Below are positions 1-8,721 of a stretch of 64,000 bases of DNA, piece after piece. Positions within the stretch are counted from its first letter, which is position 1. Each line of letters opens with the position of its first letter. Made by a program: the position numbers and the translations under genes. The notes beneath the pieces are model-generated. The model made no database searches and was not told the DNA's origin. It worked only from the letters and a program-made list of their open reading frames with translations. The stretch is from Synechococcus sp. UW140 (GTDB taxonomy: Bacteria; Cyanobacteriota; Cyanobacteriia; PCC-6307; Cyanobiaceae), in assembly GCF_900474295.1 (NCBI RefSeq), contig NZ_UCOB01000003.1, positions 124,001 to 188,000 on the forward strand. The letters run 5' to 3'.

Positions 1-368
1 TATTACTGGGGTCTTGGGCTTAGAAAGTTTATTCAGGTCGATCACTGGGGCTCGCACGGCACAGCGGTTCACCCTCTTCCTTCTTCATGGCGTGAAAGCC
101 AACGTTGATCGGCGCAGCCCTTAAGCGGTCTTCTTCGCTCGATATCCCTCGAACAGACCACCTCAATGTGCAGTGATCGGACCTTGTTCGCATCGTCCGT
201 ACTCCTTCCCACTCGCTTCCGGTTAGCGCCCATGGAAGCATCCTGAAATCAGCCGAAACAGGAGTGCTGTCAGACAATGCGACTGAATGACGTCGCAGCA
301 GCCCTGCTCATGCGGATGGCAATGACATCGCCTGGATGGGATGGTTCGGGATCAGCTTGGTCTGGCTT
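1..368. other. Stretch without a confident gene
   Basis: I see no recognisable gene or structured RNA here. A minus-strand frame at 29-277 is open for 82 codons but is arginine-rich, resembles no family I know, and is rivalled by open frames on the other strand. The segment may be intergenic or hold the decayed end of a gene lying left of the window. Confidence 0.35.
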
Positions 369-557
369 TCAGCGCCAGTTGCCATCGAGATTGCGGCGTT
401 GTTGGGGATTGAACTGGTCGATGGTGTTGCTTGCAGACCCCATCGCCGTCATGTCTCCGATCAGCTCAAGCAACCGTTTCAACTGGAGCTGGGCCCACTC
501 TCGTGCAGTGTGAGGTCTTTGAACGTTCATTGCCGCTGTCACCTGAGCATTTGTCAA
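369..557 (-). CDS. Small hypothetical protein (62 aa)
   Basis: Not recognised. The frame is open for 62 codons, with a second in-frame ATG at 530 that would give 53 residues. The centre looks protein-like: an amphipathic helix around EWAQLQLKRLLELIGDM, then a polar tail ending in GNWR. Third-position composition is more gene-like than in the competing plus-strand frames. It lies on the same strand as the DUF2103 gene upstream, with about 125 bp between. It could be a lineage-specific small protein or a chance frame; comparison with sister genomes would settle it. Confidence 0.35.
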   Translation of the reverse strand: MTNAQVTAAMNVQRPHTAREWAQLQLKRLLELIGDMTAMGSASNTIDQFNPQQRRNLDGNWR

Positions 558-683
558 AGTCTGAGGCCAGCTCGGGGTCTGCTTCAGCCTCCTGCATCAG
601 TGTGGCGTCGCTGGATCAGTGTCCGATGTTTTCTGCTTCTTTGCGATTGGCCTGTCGTTGCAACCAGCACGCTGCTGTGCTGA

Positions 684-995
684 TCAGCTCTTGGCGGATG
701 AGCGCCCTTTGATCGAGGCCCCAGGTTGGCAAGAATCGATCCTGCGTTGCAGTTCTTCAGCAGCCAGGTTCGTGACGACAAACACCTCCTGCACCGTCGC
801 TCCCCGACGGGCAACAAGTTTGTAGCCGCCCAGCATTGGGGTTGAGAGCCGAAGTCTTAAGCCTTGGGATCGGCCCCGCACCCTGGCGATCACAGCCGGT
901 GTGATGGTCTGGATCGCCTCATCAGCTGCCAGGGCTTTGAGCCAAGGAATCAAACCCTCCAGGTATGTGCTGTGTGTGATTACCAGCCGGCCCAA
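684..995 (-). CDS. DUF2103 family protein
   Basis: The N-terminus MGRLVITHSTYLEGL and the roughly 100-residue length match the cyanobacterial DUF2103 family, described in databases as predicted metal-binding; its function is unknown. The histidine in THST near the start is the sort of residue that prompted the metal-binding label, but no full site can be defined from one sequence. No signal peptide or membrane segment is visible, so it is probably cytoplasmic. It is divergent from the next gene with only about 20 bp between the two starts, so the promoters must overlap or one start is misplaced. Confidence 0.7.
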   Translation of the reverse strand: MGRLVITHSTYLEGLIPWLKALAADEAIQTITPAVIARVRGRSQGLRLRLSTPMLGGYKLVARRGATVQEVFVVTNLAAEELQRRIDSCQPGASIKGRSSAKS

Positions 996-1016
996 GGTTG
1001 AAGCAGGTCTTCAGAG

Positions 1017-1298
1017 TTGGCTGAAGCTAGCGACTTTGGCTACGACAAAGAGAGAGCCCTGCTGGTCGTGATGCTCAAGTCAGTGGATAGCCTGCGGCTT
1101 TTGGTCGGGGAGCCGTTACTCAGGCGCCATGGGCCCAACGCCTGTGTGCTCACCACAGAGCTGCATGGCTTGGAGGTGCGTGGCCTCGCCTATAGCCCAG
1201 GCAGAGTGATGCGTTACGTGCTGAATAATGAGAGCAAGCGTTTGCAGACGTCGGTTCTGATGCGTCTGGCTCGCTCAAGACGGGAACCCGCAGCATGA
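1017..1298 (+). CDS. Conserved-looking hypothetical protein (93 aa)
   Basis: Not recognised as a named family. The product is basic and compact: a probable beta/alpha segment (ALLVVMLKSVDSLRLLVGEP) followed by strands (ACVLTTELHGLEVRGLAY) and a basic C-terminal helix (RLARSRREPAA). Codon use matches the neighbours, which supports real coding. The first usable start in frame is TTG at 1017; no strong ribosome site is visible, so the start is uncertain. It ends 1 bp before the convergent VTT-domain gene. No transmembrane segment. Confidence 0.55.
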   Translation: MAEASDFGYDKERALLVVMLKSVDSLRLLVGEPLLRRHGPNACVLTTELHGLEVRGLAYSPGRVMRYVLNNESKRLQTSVLMRLARSRREPAA

Positions 1299-1299
1299 G

Positions 1300-1977
1300 T
1301 TAGAAGTCTTGCGATGGGCTGGCGTTCTTCTCCCGCCGCTTGACCAGGCCGGTTAGAACGGCGAGACCGAACATCGCAAACAAGGCGACGAACAGCATCA
1401 CGCTGGCTCCCTGGGTCACGCCAGCGCCCACAGCAACAATGATCGAGTCGCTAATCAAAACGCTGATCACCAAAGCGGGCGCAAAGACTCGCCAGTGTGT
1501 GCGACTGATGCCAATGGCGTAACTGAGAAAGTCGAACAGACCTGTCATCAGTAAGCCTGTCATCAGGAAGAAATTTCCCTCGAGTTGGTTTTTGCCAAAA
1601 CCGTCGATGCGTTGCATCGCTTTTTGGCCTACAAGCTTGCTGACCGGTTCACGTCCCCACGTTCTGGCGATGGCGAATGCAGCTCCACAGCACACCAAAT
1701 CAGCAAGGACGATCGTGATGTAACCGACCTTGAAACCAAGCAAAGATCCTGCCAGCAGGGAGTAGATCGAACTCGGTAGCGCTGGCAGGATGATGCTGAT
1801 CCCACGCAGCAGAAACAGTCCTAACGGAGCCCAAAACCCCATCTTTTTGACGATCTCTTGCAACGGTTCAAGCCCGTAGCGCTGGAGAAAAAAGACAGCG
1901 ATGACAAAGAGCGCGACCCACAGGGTGATCTTCAGTGCTCTCTTGAAAGCAGGCACGCCGTGGTTCCGTTCGTCCAA
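1300..1977 (-). CDS. TVP38/TMEM64 (VTT-domain) membrane protein
   Basis: An integral membrane protein of 225 residues with about five to six hydrophobic segments. The VTT domain core is visible as the segment from GFWAPLGLFLLRG through LPSSIYSLLAGSLLGFKVGY, and the later GLFDFLSYAIGISR motif. Proteins of this family (TVP38/TMEM64/DedA-related) are linked to lipid scrambling or membrane homeostasis in other organisms; the cyanobacterial substrate is unknown. The N-terminus is a short basic cytoplasmic tail followed by a transmembrane helix. Length is normal. It lies about 45 bp downstream of clpS on the same strand and may be cotranscribed with it. Confidence 0.8.
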   Translation of the reverse strand: MDERNHGVPAFKRALKITLWVALFVIAVFFLQRYGLEPLQEIVKKMGFWAPLGLFLLRGISIILPALPSSIYSLLAGSLLGFKVGYITIVLADLVCCGAAFAIARTWGREPVSKLVGQKAMQRIDGFGKNQLEGNFFLMTGLLMTGLFDFLSYAIGISRTHWRVFAPALVISVLISDSIIVAVGAGVTQGASVMLFVALFAMFGLAVLTGLVKRREKNASPSQDF

Positions 1978-2022
1978 GGGACTGTACGGCGAGTGATTGC
2001 TCTCAGTTTTGGAGGCTCTGGC

Positions 2023-2328
2023 TTAGCAGCGCTCAATCGGCGCCATGGTCAGGCCTTCTGCACCGAGCTGTTGGTGGTAGAGCTCAGCTTGCTCGAGTGG
2101 GCCGCACCAGACCTCCGCTGAGCCCTCATTATCGATTTTGTGAGCAAGTTTCCAGGCCCGATCTGTGCCCATTCCTGGAATGATCCGGCAGAGGCAATCC
2201 ACGACGTGCTGAAAGGTGTTCACGTCGTCATTGAGAACGATCACCCTGGCCTGGGGATAGCCCTGCGTGGTGCGCGAACGTTCCAGCAGGGTGGCGGAGC
2301 CGGCAGTGGAGCCTGTCATGAGAATCAA
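2023..2328 (-). CDS. ATP-dependent Clp protease adaptor ClpS
   Basis: ClpS binds N-degron substrates and hands them to the Clp AAA+ unfoldase/ClpP protease. The diagnostic core is VIVLNDDVNTFQHVVDCL near residues 29-46, containing the conserved N-D-D loop, followed by the helix with DRAWKLAHKIDNEG and a final strand at AEVWCGPLEQAELY. The 101-residue length is typical; the first 20-25 residues are a flexible Ser/Thr/Arg-rich tail. ATG at 2328 is plausible, though an in-frame ATG three codons in (MTGSTAG) would do as well. A clpP gene lies 2.4 kb away, so adaptor and a possible protease subunit are near neighbours. Confidence 0.9.
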   Translation of the reverse strand: MILMTGSTAGSATLLERSRTTQGYPQARVIVLNDDVNTFQHVVDCLCRIIPGMGTDRAWKLAHKIDNEGSAEVWCGPLEQAELYHQQLGAEGLTMAPIERC

Positions 2329-2389
2329 CAGTACTGGCGGATTGAGGGAGGAGGCTAGTTAAAATCGTCGCACTCGCATCACCCCTCCC

Positions 2390-2491
2390 ATGCTGTTCAC
2401 CTTTGCCTGGGCATCCCTGGCCGCCATGTTCAGCTTCTCGATTGCCATGGTGGTGTGGGGTCGCAATGGTGACGGCACCCTGAACTTCTGA
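2390..2491 (+). CDS. Cytochrome b6f complex subunit PetN
   Basis: A 33-residue single-helix protein. The reading ATG CTG TTC ACC gives [16 protein letters not shown], followed by a hydrophobic run and a short polar end ([10 protein letters not shown]). Length, a single transmembrane helix and the VVWGRNG motif identify PetN, the smallest subunit of the thylakoid cytochrome b6f complex. It is divergent from clpS. It is too short for most automatic gene callers. The next small frame begins 1 bp after its stop. Confidence 0.9.
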   Translation: MLFTFAWASLAAMFSFSIAMVVWGRNGDGTLNF

Positions 2492-2492
2492 G

Positions 2493-2654
2493 GTGTTGTC
2501 TGAAGCGCTGCAGTCGCCAGCCCTGAGTCAAGTGCTGGCTATCACCGCAGGAGCACTGTTGGTTTTCGTCAGTGTTGCTGTGATTTACCTCTCCATAATT
2601 GAATGGCGGGATCGTGGCCGTCGGCGCAAAGGAAAAGGATCTGGCAAGGTCTGA
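2493..2654 (+). CDS. Small single-pass membrane protein (53 aa)
   Basis: Immediately after petN an open frame starts at GTG 2493 (or TTG 2496). It encodes a short polar N-terminus, one clear transmembrane helix (LAITAGALLVFVSVAVIYLS), then IEWRDRGRRRKGKGSGKV, a strongly basic tail that by the positive-inside rule should face the cytoplasm. The 1-bp spacing to petN and the 52-bp overlap with the next gene suggest a translationally coupled operon. The family is not recognised. The size resembles small thylakoid subunits, but nothing proves such a role. Confidence 0.55.
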   Translation: MLSEALQSPALSQVLAITAGALLVFVSVAVIYLSIIEWRDRGRRRKGKGSGKV

Positions 2655-4024
2655 TCGGCTCTGTTGCCCGATCTCCTTGGTCGGTAGGTGGTCTTGGGCT
2701 GCTCCTATCGGTTTCCATCCTTGGTGTGAGTTGCACCACTGCTTCGGTTCGCACAGCTAGACGCGCCGGTCTGCTGAGGTTGTCCTCAGCCGCGGCATTG
2801 CTGCAGAGCTTCCAAGGCGATCCGACCCAGGCACCGCCACAGCTCTGGTATCAAAGGCTTGGTGTGAAGCCTGCTTTATCCCTCTGGAAGCGGCTAGGCC
2901 GAGGGATCTGGTGGCAAGCCTGGACTGCAGATGGTCAGAACTACCTCGCACTACCGGCTCACCTGCTCACATCGAGCGAACGTTCCAAGCTCTTCGCACG
3001 AGATCTTGATGGGTTAATCCTCATCAGTGCAGATGCGCTCAATCAACAGCATCTCGAGCAATGGTTGGGCCAAGAAGGCAAGGCTCCGGCTGTTGTGTCC
3101 CCCCTTCAAGACGCCTGCATCCGCCGTCTTGACCGCTCCGCTTCGGTGCAGTGGCGGCCTGAGGGTCTGGCTCGGCTCAGTGGTGCACTCTCTCCGTTGT
3201 TGCAGCAGGCCCGTCACGGCTGTCTTGCTCTGCGCATGCGCGGTCGTCAACTCCAGTGGCATGGCTGGGTTGGTCCCCGTGATTTCGCTGCTGCGCCTCC
3301 GTCCCTTGCTGTGCGGGATACCTTTTCGAATCCTGAGCTTGCGTTGTCGTCGCTCAGCACTGAGTCTGGATCCAATGCGATCAAACCGTTACTGCAGATC
3401 CAGGGGCGGAACATCGGTTTGCTGATGTCGGCCTTGATCTCGCGCCAGATCATTCGTCAACCCCTGGAACAATTTTATGGATTGGGGCGTCGACAACGCA
3501 CTCAACTGCTGCAATCACCATTCCAGTTAGAGCTTCTCCCGCAGACGCCAGCTTTCTTTCAAGCGGGCGTTCAATTGCAGTTGAAGCCGGAAGCTGAACG
3601 AGAGTCCTTTCAAACGTCACTTGATGCCATCGGCGGACGACTGCGTGATCAGGGCCTTCAGTTAATGCCAGCGAAGGCTGTTCTGTGGACCGATCCCCTG
3701 ACGCAAGAAGGGACTGTGGCTGGTGGTTGGCAATGGCTTCAGCTCCCCTCGAATCAGTCCTTGCTCAGCATCGGTCTTGGCATGGCACCGGCTCAACAAC
3801 CATTTCCACCACTGCTTCCTGAAAAGACAGCAGACCTGAGATTGATTCTTTTGGCTGATCCCGCTCAGATCGTTCGGCACAAGCTGCTGAGCGGCAGCTG
3901 GCCGAGGGTGTTGAGGCAATCCTCAACACTGCAGCTTTCGTTGCATACCCTTGGCACTGCTGGCGAACCTGAGTGGTTTGAGCTGCGAGGTCAGCTTTCG
4001 CTGCCCGTTTCAGGAACCTCCTGA
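2603..4024 (+). CDS. Membrane-anchored conserved hypothetical protein (473 aa)
   Basis: Function not recognised. The N-terminus is basic, followed by a hydrophobic segment (GGLGLLLSVSILGVSC) that could be a signal anchor; the Cys after it hints at a lipobox-like LGVSC, but the spacing from the start is long for a lipoprotein. The rest is soluble, rich in Leu and Gln, with no catalytic motif that I can see. ATG 2603 lies inside the preceding small frame, implying coupling; no better in-frame start occurs before the hydrophobic segment. It ends overlapping the convergent thf1 gene by 34 bp. Being downstream of petN suggests, but does not show, a thylakoid or envelope location. Confidence 0.65.
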   Translation: MAGSWPSAQRKRIWQGLIGSVARSPWSVGGLGLLLSVSILGVSCTTASVRTARRAGLLRLSSAAALLQSFQGDPTQAPPQLWYQRLGVKPALSLWKRLGRGIWWQAWTADGQNYLALPAHLLTSSERSKLFARDLDGLILISADALNQQHLEQWLGQEGKAPAVVSPLQDACIRRLDRSASVQWRPEGLARLSGALSPLLQQARHGCLALRMRGRQLQWHGWVGPRDFAAAPPSLAVRDTFSNPELALSSLSTESGSNAIKPLLQIQGRNIGLLMSALISRQIIRQPLEQFYGLGRRQRTQLLQSPFQLELLPQTPAFFQAGVQLQLKPEAERESFQTSLDAIGGRLRDQGLQLMPAKAVLWTDPLTQEGTVAGGWQWLQLPSNQSLLSIGLGMAPAQQPFPPLLPEKTADLRLILLADPAQIVRHKLLSGSWPRVLRQSSTLQLSLHTLGTAGEPEWFELRGQLSLPVSGTS

Positions 4025-4695
4025 GATTGTGTGGTTTCGTCTTGTCGTTCGCGCTTGCGTCGTTCGGCAGCAAGGGTTTCTTCCATCAGTTCAACGGCCT
4101 GAGCCATCCGCTCCAGATTGCGGTTGTAGATACCCAGATCCTTTTCAACCCGGTCCTTCGTCATCCCCAGCGGTTCACTCAGTTCGTGCGCCAGCTTTGC
4201 TAGTTCGGCAGGGTCCGAGCTTTGCTCTCCCTGAGCTTTGGCTAGCAGGGTGAGCAGACCGACTGCCATCAAGCGCGAATAGTGAAAATTCGGCTGATTG
4301 GCTTGATCCAATGCCTTGGCCATCGCTTCTGGCGCTCCAGCACCTTTCTCGCGGACCCAGCCTTGAACGTCCTCGAATGAATGGCCTTCAACAGCCGATT
4401 CACTGTCTGCAGCAAGTTTGATCAGCGCCTCTCCATCGAAGCCGTTGCAGCTGCAAAGCGCCATGAACAGAGGCGTCCGATGCTGATCAGGGCGGTAACC
4501 CTGAGTGAAGGCGTTGAACACCTGGTTCAGCCCCACGGCGAACAGGGCATCAGCTTTGAAAAATTTCTGATGGCTGAGTAAGTGCAGCTCCACCAGCAAC
4601 TCATCAGCAGTTCGCCGATACAGCGATGGAATCACATGAGGGAAAGCGCTGTGAAAGGCCCTTTTGCTGTCAGCAATGGTCAGATGCTCACCCAA
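3991..4695 (-). CDS. Thf1/Psb29 photosystem II biogenesis protein
   Basis: Thf1 (Psb29) stabilises FtsH proteases and supports photosystem II repair and thylakoid formation. The signature is the N-terminal stretch TIADSKRAFHSAFPHV followed by SLYRRTADELLVELHLLS, then FNAFTQGYRP, and a C-terminal coiled coil (DRVEKDLGIYNRNLERMAQAVELMEE) with a charged tail. I choose TTG at 4695, which puts five residues before TIADSK, as I recall for homologues; an upstream TTG at 4713 is open but adds residues not expected. The product is about 234 aa, normal for the family. It is divergent from clpP and lies near ftsH, its known functional partner. Confidence 0.9.
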   Translation of the reverse strand: MGEHLTIADSKRAFHSAFPHVIPSLYRRTADELLVELHLLSHQKFFKADALFAVGLNQVFNAFTQGYRPDQHRTPLFMALCSCNGFDGEALIKLAADSESAVEGHSFEDVQGWVREKGAGAPEAMAKALDQANQPNFHYSRLMAVGLLTLLAKAQGEQSSDPAELAKLAHELSEPLGMTKDRVEKDLGIYNRNLERMAQAVELMEETLAAERRKRERQDETTQSQEVPETGSES

Positions 4696-4778
4696 GTGCT
4701 TGCACCAAAACAAATTGGATATGACCCTAGCGCCGCTGAAGCCGCCGTTAGGATTACGGCAACCACCAGCAGAGCAAC

Positions 4779-5369
4779 ATGATCCCGATCGTGATCGAAG
4801 AATCAGGCCGGGGTGAGAGGGCCTTCGATATCTATTCCCGCTTGCTTCGAGAGCGGATTGTTTTTTTGGGAGAGCCAGTCACCAGTGACTCTGCCAATCG
4901 CATCGTTGCTCAGCTGCTTTTTCTGGAAGCAGAGGATCCTGAAAAGGATATCTACCTCTATATCAATTCCCCTGGTGGATCGGTTTATGACGGATTAGGC
5001 ATATTCGATACCATTCAGCACATCAAGCCTGATGTTCATACAGTCTGTGTCGGCCTCGCCGCCAGCATGGGTGCATTTTTGCTCTGTGCTGGCACTAAGG
5101 GAAAAAGAAGCAGCCTGCGTCACTCCCGAATCATGATTCACCAGCCACTTGGTGGTGCAAGCGGTCAGGCAAGTGATATCCGTATTCAGGCTGATGAAAT
5201 TCTGTTTCTTAAAGACAAGCTCAATAGAGAGCTGTCTGATCGCACCTCTCAACCTCTTGACAAGATTCAGCTGGACACAGATCGCGATTTCTTCATGTCA
5301 CCTCAAGAAGCTGTCGACTACGGTCTGATCGACTCCGTGATTGATCGGCGGCCTGTTCACTCGGTCTAG
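4779..5369 (+). CDS. ATP-dependent Clp protease proteolytic subunit ClpP
   Basis: A serine peptidase of the ClpP family, forming the barrel that degrades proteins delivered by Clp AAA+ partners. The catalytic triad is present: Ser96 in AASMGAF, His121 in MIHQPLGG and Asp170 in DTDRDFF. The N-terminal [18 protein letters not shown] and the [13 protein letters not shown] oxyanion region are standard. At 196 residues it is full length and active-type, not the inactive ClpR variant. Cyanobacteria carry several clpP genes; I cannot say which paralogue this is with confidence. A strong bidirectional terminator follows. Confidence 0.95.
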   Translation: MIPIVIEESGRGERAFDIYSRLLRERIVFLGEPVTSDSANRIVAQLLFLEAEDPEKDIYLYINSPGGSVYDGLGIFDTIQHIKPDVHTVCVGLAASMGAFLLCAGTKGKRSSLRHSRIMIHQPLGGASGQASDIRIQADEILFLKDKLNRELSDRTSQPLDKIQLDTDRDFFMSPQEAVDYGLIDSVIDRRPVHSV

Positions 5370-5414
5370 TTGTTGAATCAGGCTCAGGTTGCGGTTCTCC
5401 AACTGATTTGGATG

Positions 5415-5442
5415 AAAAAACCCCGCGTTTGCGGGGTTTTTT
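5415..5442. terminator. Bidirectional rho-independent terminator between clpP and ftsH
   Basis: A perfect 6-bp GC stem (CCCCGC/GCGGGG) with a GTTT loop at 5421-5436, flanked by six A on the left and six T on the right. It therefore can end both clpP transcripts (plus) and ftsH transcripts (minus), which converge here. Confidence 0.9.
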
Positions 5443-5480
5443 GCTCGGTAATTTTATTTGATGCCGAAAGGGACATTCCC

Positions 5481-7406
5481 TTAGTTGTTGAGAATGGGGA
5501 CTGTACGTTCTTTGTCTGGAATTGTGGTGAACTCTGAAACCATGGCTCGGAATTCATCACCATCCATGGTTTCGATCTCGATCAATCGCTCCACGAGTTG
5601 ATCCATTGCTTCCCGATGCTCAGCCACTAGTTCCACGGTTTGGTCATAGCAGCGCTTGACCATCGCACGAACTTGCTCATCAATCTGTTTGGCAATGGCA
5701 TCGGAGACGTCACTACGAGTCATCAAATCTCGGCCGAGAAAGACCTCTTGGTTGCCTCCTTCCAGCGCGACAGGTCCAAGATCAGACATGCCGAACCGTG
5801 TGACCATCTGCCTGGCCATCGATGCCACCTGTTGAATGTCTCCACCAGCTCCTGTGGTGACTTCCTCGTAGCCGAACACGACATCCTCCGCTGCGCGACC
5901 TCCGAGCGCTCCCATGATGCGAGCCTTCAATTGAGCGCGAGATACAAGCATCTGCTCTTCATCCGGGGAGAACCACGTCAGACCTTGGGCCTGGCCCCTG
6001 GGAATCAGCGTGACCTTTTGGACAGGGTCATGCGCTTTGACCAATGTTCCAACCAGGGCATGACCCACTTCGTGATAGGCGATCAACCTCTTGCTGCGGC
6101 CATCGGTGAGCGGCTGCCCCTCCATTCCGGCAATGATGCGATCAACGGCATCATCGATTTCACTGAGACCGATGCACTCCTTGCGGCGGCGTGCAGTGAG
6201 AATCGCTGCCTCATTGAGAAGGTTGGCAAGATCAGCGCCGGTGAATCCAGGCGTGCGTCGGGCAATACTCTCAAGCGAGAGCTCAGTATCGATCTTTTTG
6301 TTGCGGGCATGAACTTCGAGAATTGAAAGCCTGCCTTTGATGTCAGGTGCGTCGACGCTCACCTGGCGATCAAATCGGCCTGGACGCATCAATGCTGAAT
6401 CGAGGACATCGGGGCGGTTCGTCGCCGCCAGGATGATGATGCCGCTGTTGCCCTCGAAGCCATCCATCTCAGTGAGAAGTTGGTTCAGGGTCTGCTCTCG
6501 TTCGTCGTTACCTCCGCCGATACCAGCACCGCGTTGTCGGCCGACAGCATCAATCTCATCGATGAAAATCAAGCAGGGGCTGTTTTCCTTCGCGCGTTTG
6601 AAGAGGTCGCGCACGCGACTGGCGCCCACACCCACAAACATCTCAACAAATTCAGAACCAGACAGTGAGAAGAAGGGAACTCCAGCTTCACCAGCAATGG
6701 CCTTAGCGAGCAGTGTTTTGCCGGTGCCAGGGGGGCCGACAAGCAAAACGCCTTTAGGGATTTGTGCTCCAACTGACGTGAATCGTTCCGGTTGCTTGAG
6801 GAAAGTGACGACTTCCTGCAGGTCTTGCTTGGCCTCTGCAACGCCAGCGACATCATCAAATTTGACTCCGGTCTCTGCCTCCATGGCAAAACGGGCTTTT
6901 GTCTTGCCGAACTGCATCGCCTGGCCTGGGCCTCCTGGCATGCCATTCGAACGACGTGCAAGGAAGATCAGCGAACCGATCAGGAGCAAAGGGAAGAGCA
7001 GGTTCCCCAGCAAGCCCAAGGCAGGTGGGGCTGTGCGGGGAGGGTGAATATCAAAGCTGATGCCCTCCTCTTTCAACGTATTGATTAGTTCTGGTGCAAG
7101 GCCAGGCAGATCGACCCGCAGACGCTGTACACGGTTGTCGATTTCAGGGTCAACAGTTTCCACAACGGCATTACGGCCCCCGTCATAGATGTCCACTGCT
7201 GTGATCCTTCCCGCTTCCACGGAATCGAGGAAACGCCCATAACTCATGCGACCAACGGCGGCATTCCGAGGGGCCTCTGTCGTTTGATTGGGGTTAAGGG
7301 CCTGGATCCCACCGTTTCCGATTAGCTGCCAGCCCAGAAGCAACGCCACGCAGATGGGAAGAATCCAGAGAGCGATCTGACGCCAGCGTTGATTCATGGA
7401 AGACAC
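5481..7406 (-). CDS. ATP-dependent zinc metalloprotease FtsH
   Basis: A membrane-anchored AAA+ protease of 641 aa. There is an N-terminal transmembrane helix, a periplasmic/lumenal domain, a second helix ([19 protein letters not shown]), then the AAA module with Walker A GPPGTGKT, Walker B LIFIDEID and the SRH region ([21 protein letters not shown]), and the zinc site HEVGH. The lumenal region ([19 protein letters not shown]) and the MPGGPGQAM linker resemble, from memory, Synechocystis FtsH2 (Slr0228), the isoform that removes damaged D1 from photosystem II, but four FtsH paralogues exist in cyanobacteria, so the assignment is tentative. The presence of thf1 close by fits. The gene is convergent with clpP. 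Confidence 0.95.
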   Translation of the reverse strand: MSSMNQRWRQIALWILPICVALLLGWQLIGNGGIQALNPNQTTEAPRNAAVGRMSYGRFLDSVEAGRITAVDIYDGGRNAVVETVDPEIDNRVQRLRVDLPGLAPELINTLKEEGISFDIHPPRTAPPALGLLGNLLFPLLLIGSLIFLARRSNGMPGGPGQAMQFGKTKARFAMEAETGVKFDDVAGVAEAKQDLQEVVTFLKQPERFTSVGAQIPKGVLLVGPPGTGKTLLAKAIAGEAGVPFFSLSGSEFVEMFVGVGASRVRDLFKRAKENSPCLIFIDEIDAVGRQRGAGIGGGNDEREQTLNQLLTEMDGFEGNSGIIILAATNRPDVLDSALMRPGRFDRQVSVDAPDIKGRLSILEVHARNKKIDTELSLESIARRTPGFTGADLANLLNEAAILTARRRKECIGLSEIDDAVDRIIAGMEGQPLTDGRSKRLIAYHEVGHALVGTLVKAHDPVQKVTLIPRGQAQGLTWFSPDEEQMLVSRAQLKARIMGALGGRAAEDVVFGYEEVTTGAGGDIQQVASMARQMVTRFGMSDLGPVALEGGNQEVFLGRDLMTRSDVSDAIAKQIDEQVRAMVKRCYDQTVELVAEHREAMDQLVERLIEIETMDGDEFRAMVSEFTTIPDKERTVPILNN

Positions 7407-7481
7407 GAAAGTGAGTTGACTTTAAGAGTTGCGAATGCACAAATGCCGGCTTTACGGCCAGATCCATCTGCCGGATGGGTT

Positions 7482-8717
7482 TCAGAGGCTGCGCAGGGCA
7501 ACGATGGGGTCAAGACGTGCGGCCCGACGGGCCGGAATCACTCCGAAGAACAGCCCGATTGATCCGGACAGGGTCACAGTCACCAAGACAACCGATGCTC
7601 CGATGGTTGCTGGCAGTGGTGTTAGAGCCGCCACCACCGCAACGGTGCCGAGTCCGGTGGCTGTGCCAATCACACCACCCAGTGTTGCCAGCACGAGCGA
7701 TTCGACCAGGAACTGGCTGAGCACATCGGAACTGCGTGCTCCAAGAGCCTTGCGAAGGCCAATCTCCTCGGTGCGTTCACTGACCGAGACGAGCATGATA
7801 TTCATGATTCCAATGCCTCCGACCAGTAAGGACACGCCGCCGATCGCAGCCAGCATCAACGTGAGGCCCCCAGTGATGGTGCCGACAATCGTGAGCGCAT
7901 CCTTCTGCGACCGCACAGCGAAATCATCATCACGAAGAATGCGATGGCGCTGGCGTAGAAGATTGGTGATCTGAAACTTCGCCGCTCCTGTGCTGGCCTC
8001 ATCGAGAGCTTCGACGCTGATGAAGCTGAGGCTCACCCCGTAGGTCGGGTCCCTGCCGGTTAAACGACTCACCATTGTTGAAAGAGGGATATACGCGTTT
8101 TCGTCTTGGTTGTTCCCGAAAACCGCCCCTTTGGGTGCCATCACTCCGATCACGCTGAAGCTCTGGTCCTTGATGCGAAGGTTCTGACCAATCACTGGTC
8201 CTGTCGGGAACAGTTTGTCGCGAAGATCCGGGCCAATCACAACGACACTGCGGGCGCTGCGTAAATCTTGTTGGCTGATGAAGCGACCTCGAGCAACTTC
8301 GAAGCTGCGTACGGGTAAGAAGGCTGGAGTGACCCCAGAAATCGAGCTGCTGGAACTACGTGATCCAGCTTGCACAACGGCGGTGGTGGAGATCTGAGGT
8401 GCCACACGCTTCACACTGGGTACCTGCTCTGCAATCGCCTCAGAGTCTTCAAGCACCAGGGTTTTAGGAAAGGCGACCCCCCGGCGTCGGGCGTCATTGT
8501 TGCCAGGCACAACAAAGAGCACATTGGCTCCAAGATTGCTCAGCTGCTCTTCAGCAAGATTCTGAGCACCGCGGCCGACACCAACCAGGGTGATCACCGA
8601 TGCATTGCCGATCACGATCCCGAGCATCGTCAGCAAGCTGCGTAGTCGATTGGCTCTCAGGGTGTTGAGGGCCATGCCAACGGTTTCGTTCAGTGGCAGC
8701 TTGCGTGCCATAGGCAA
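7482..8717 (-). CDS. MacB/FtsX-type ABC transporter permease
   Basis: A 411-residue permease with the MacB topology: an N-terminal transmembrane helix (ANRLRSLLTMLGIVIGNASV), a large periplasmic MacB_PCD domain (about residues 40-260), then three C-terminal helices of the FtsX domain (starting GGLTLMLAAIGGVSLLVGGIGIMNIMLVSV, with SERTEEIGLRKALGA after). The conserved cytoplasmic motif RTEEIGLRKALGA is present. No ATP-binding subunit or membrane-fusion protein is adjacent, so the partner must be encoded elsewhere. The substrate is unknown; relatives export macrolides, peptides or lipids. It begins 4 bp after the pyk stop on the same strand, so the two are probably cotranscribed. Confidence 0.85.
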   Translation of the reverse strand: MPMARKLPLNETVGMALNTLRANRLRSLLTMLGIVIGNASVITLVGVGRGAQNLAEEQLSNLGANVLFVVPGNNDARRRGVAFPKTLVLEDSEAIAEQVPSVKRVAPQISTTAVVQAGSRSSSSSISGVTPAFLPVRSFEVARGRFISQQDLRSARSVVVIGPDLRDKLFPTGPVIGQNLRIKDQSFSVIGVMAPKGAVFGNNQDENAYIPLSTMVSRLTGRDPTYGVSLSFISVEALDEASTGAAKFQITNLLRQRHRILRDDDFAVRSQKDALTIVGTITGGLTLMLAAIGGVSLLVGGIGIMNIMLVSVSERTEEIGLRKALGARSSDVLSQFLVESLVLATLGGVIGTATGLGTVAVVAALTPLPATIGASVVLVTVTLSGSIGLFFGVIPARRAARLDPIVALRSL

Positions 8718-8721
8718 ACAA

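Noticed and set aside
29-277. Open minus-strand frame of 82 codons
   Set aside because: Arginine-rich, no family resemblance, and competing open frames on the other strand; kept only as a note on the region.
277-825. Several overlapping plus-strand frames
   Set aside because: Low-complexity translations (Arg/Ser/Cys rich) antisense to the DUF2103 gene and the small minus-strand frame; no conserved features.
5640-7088. Long plus-strand frames across ftsH
   Set aside because: Antisense shadows of the strongly conserved ftsH coding sequence.
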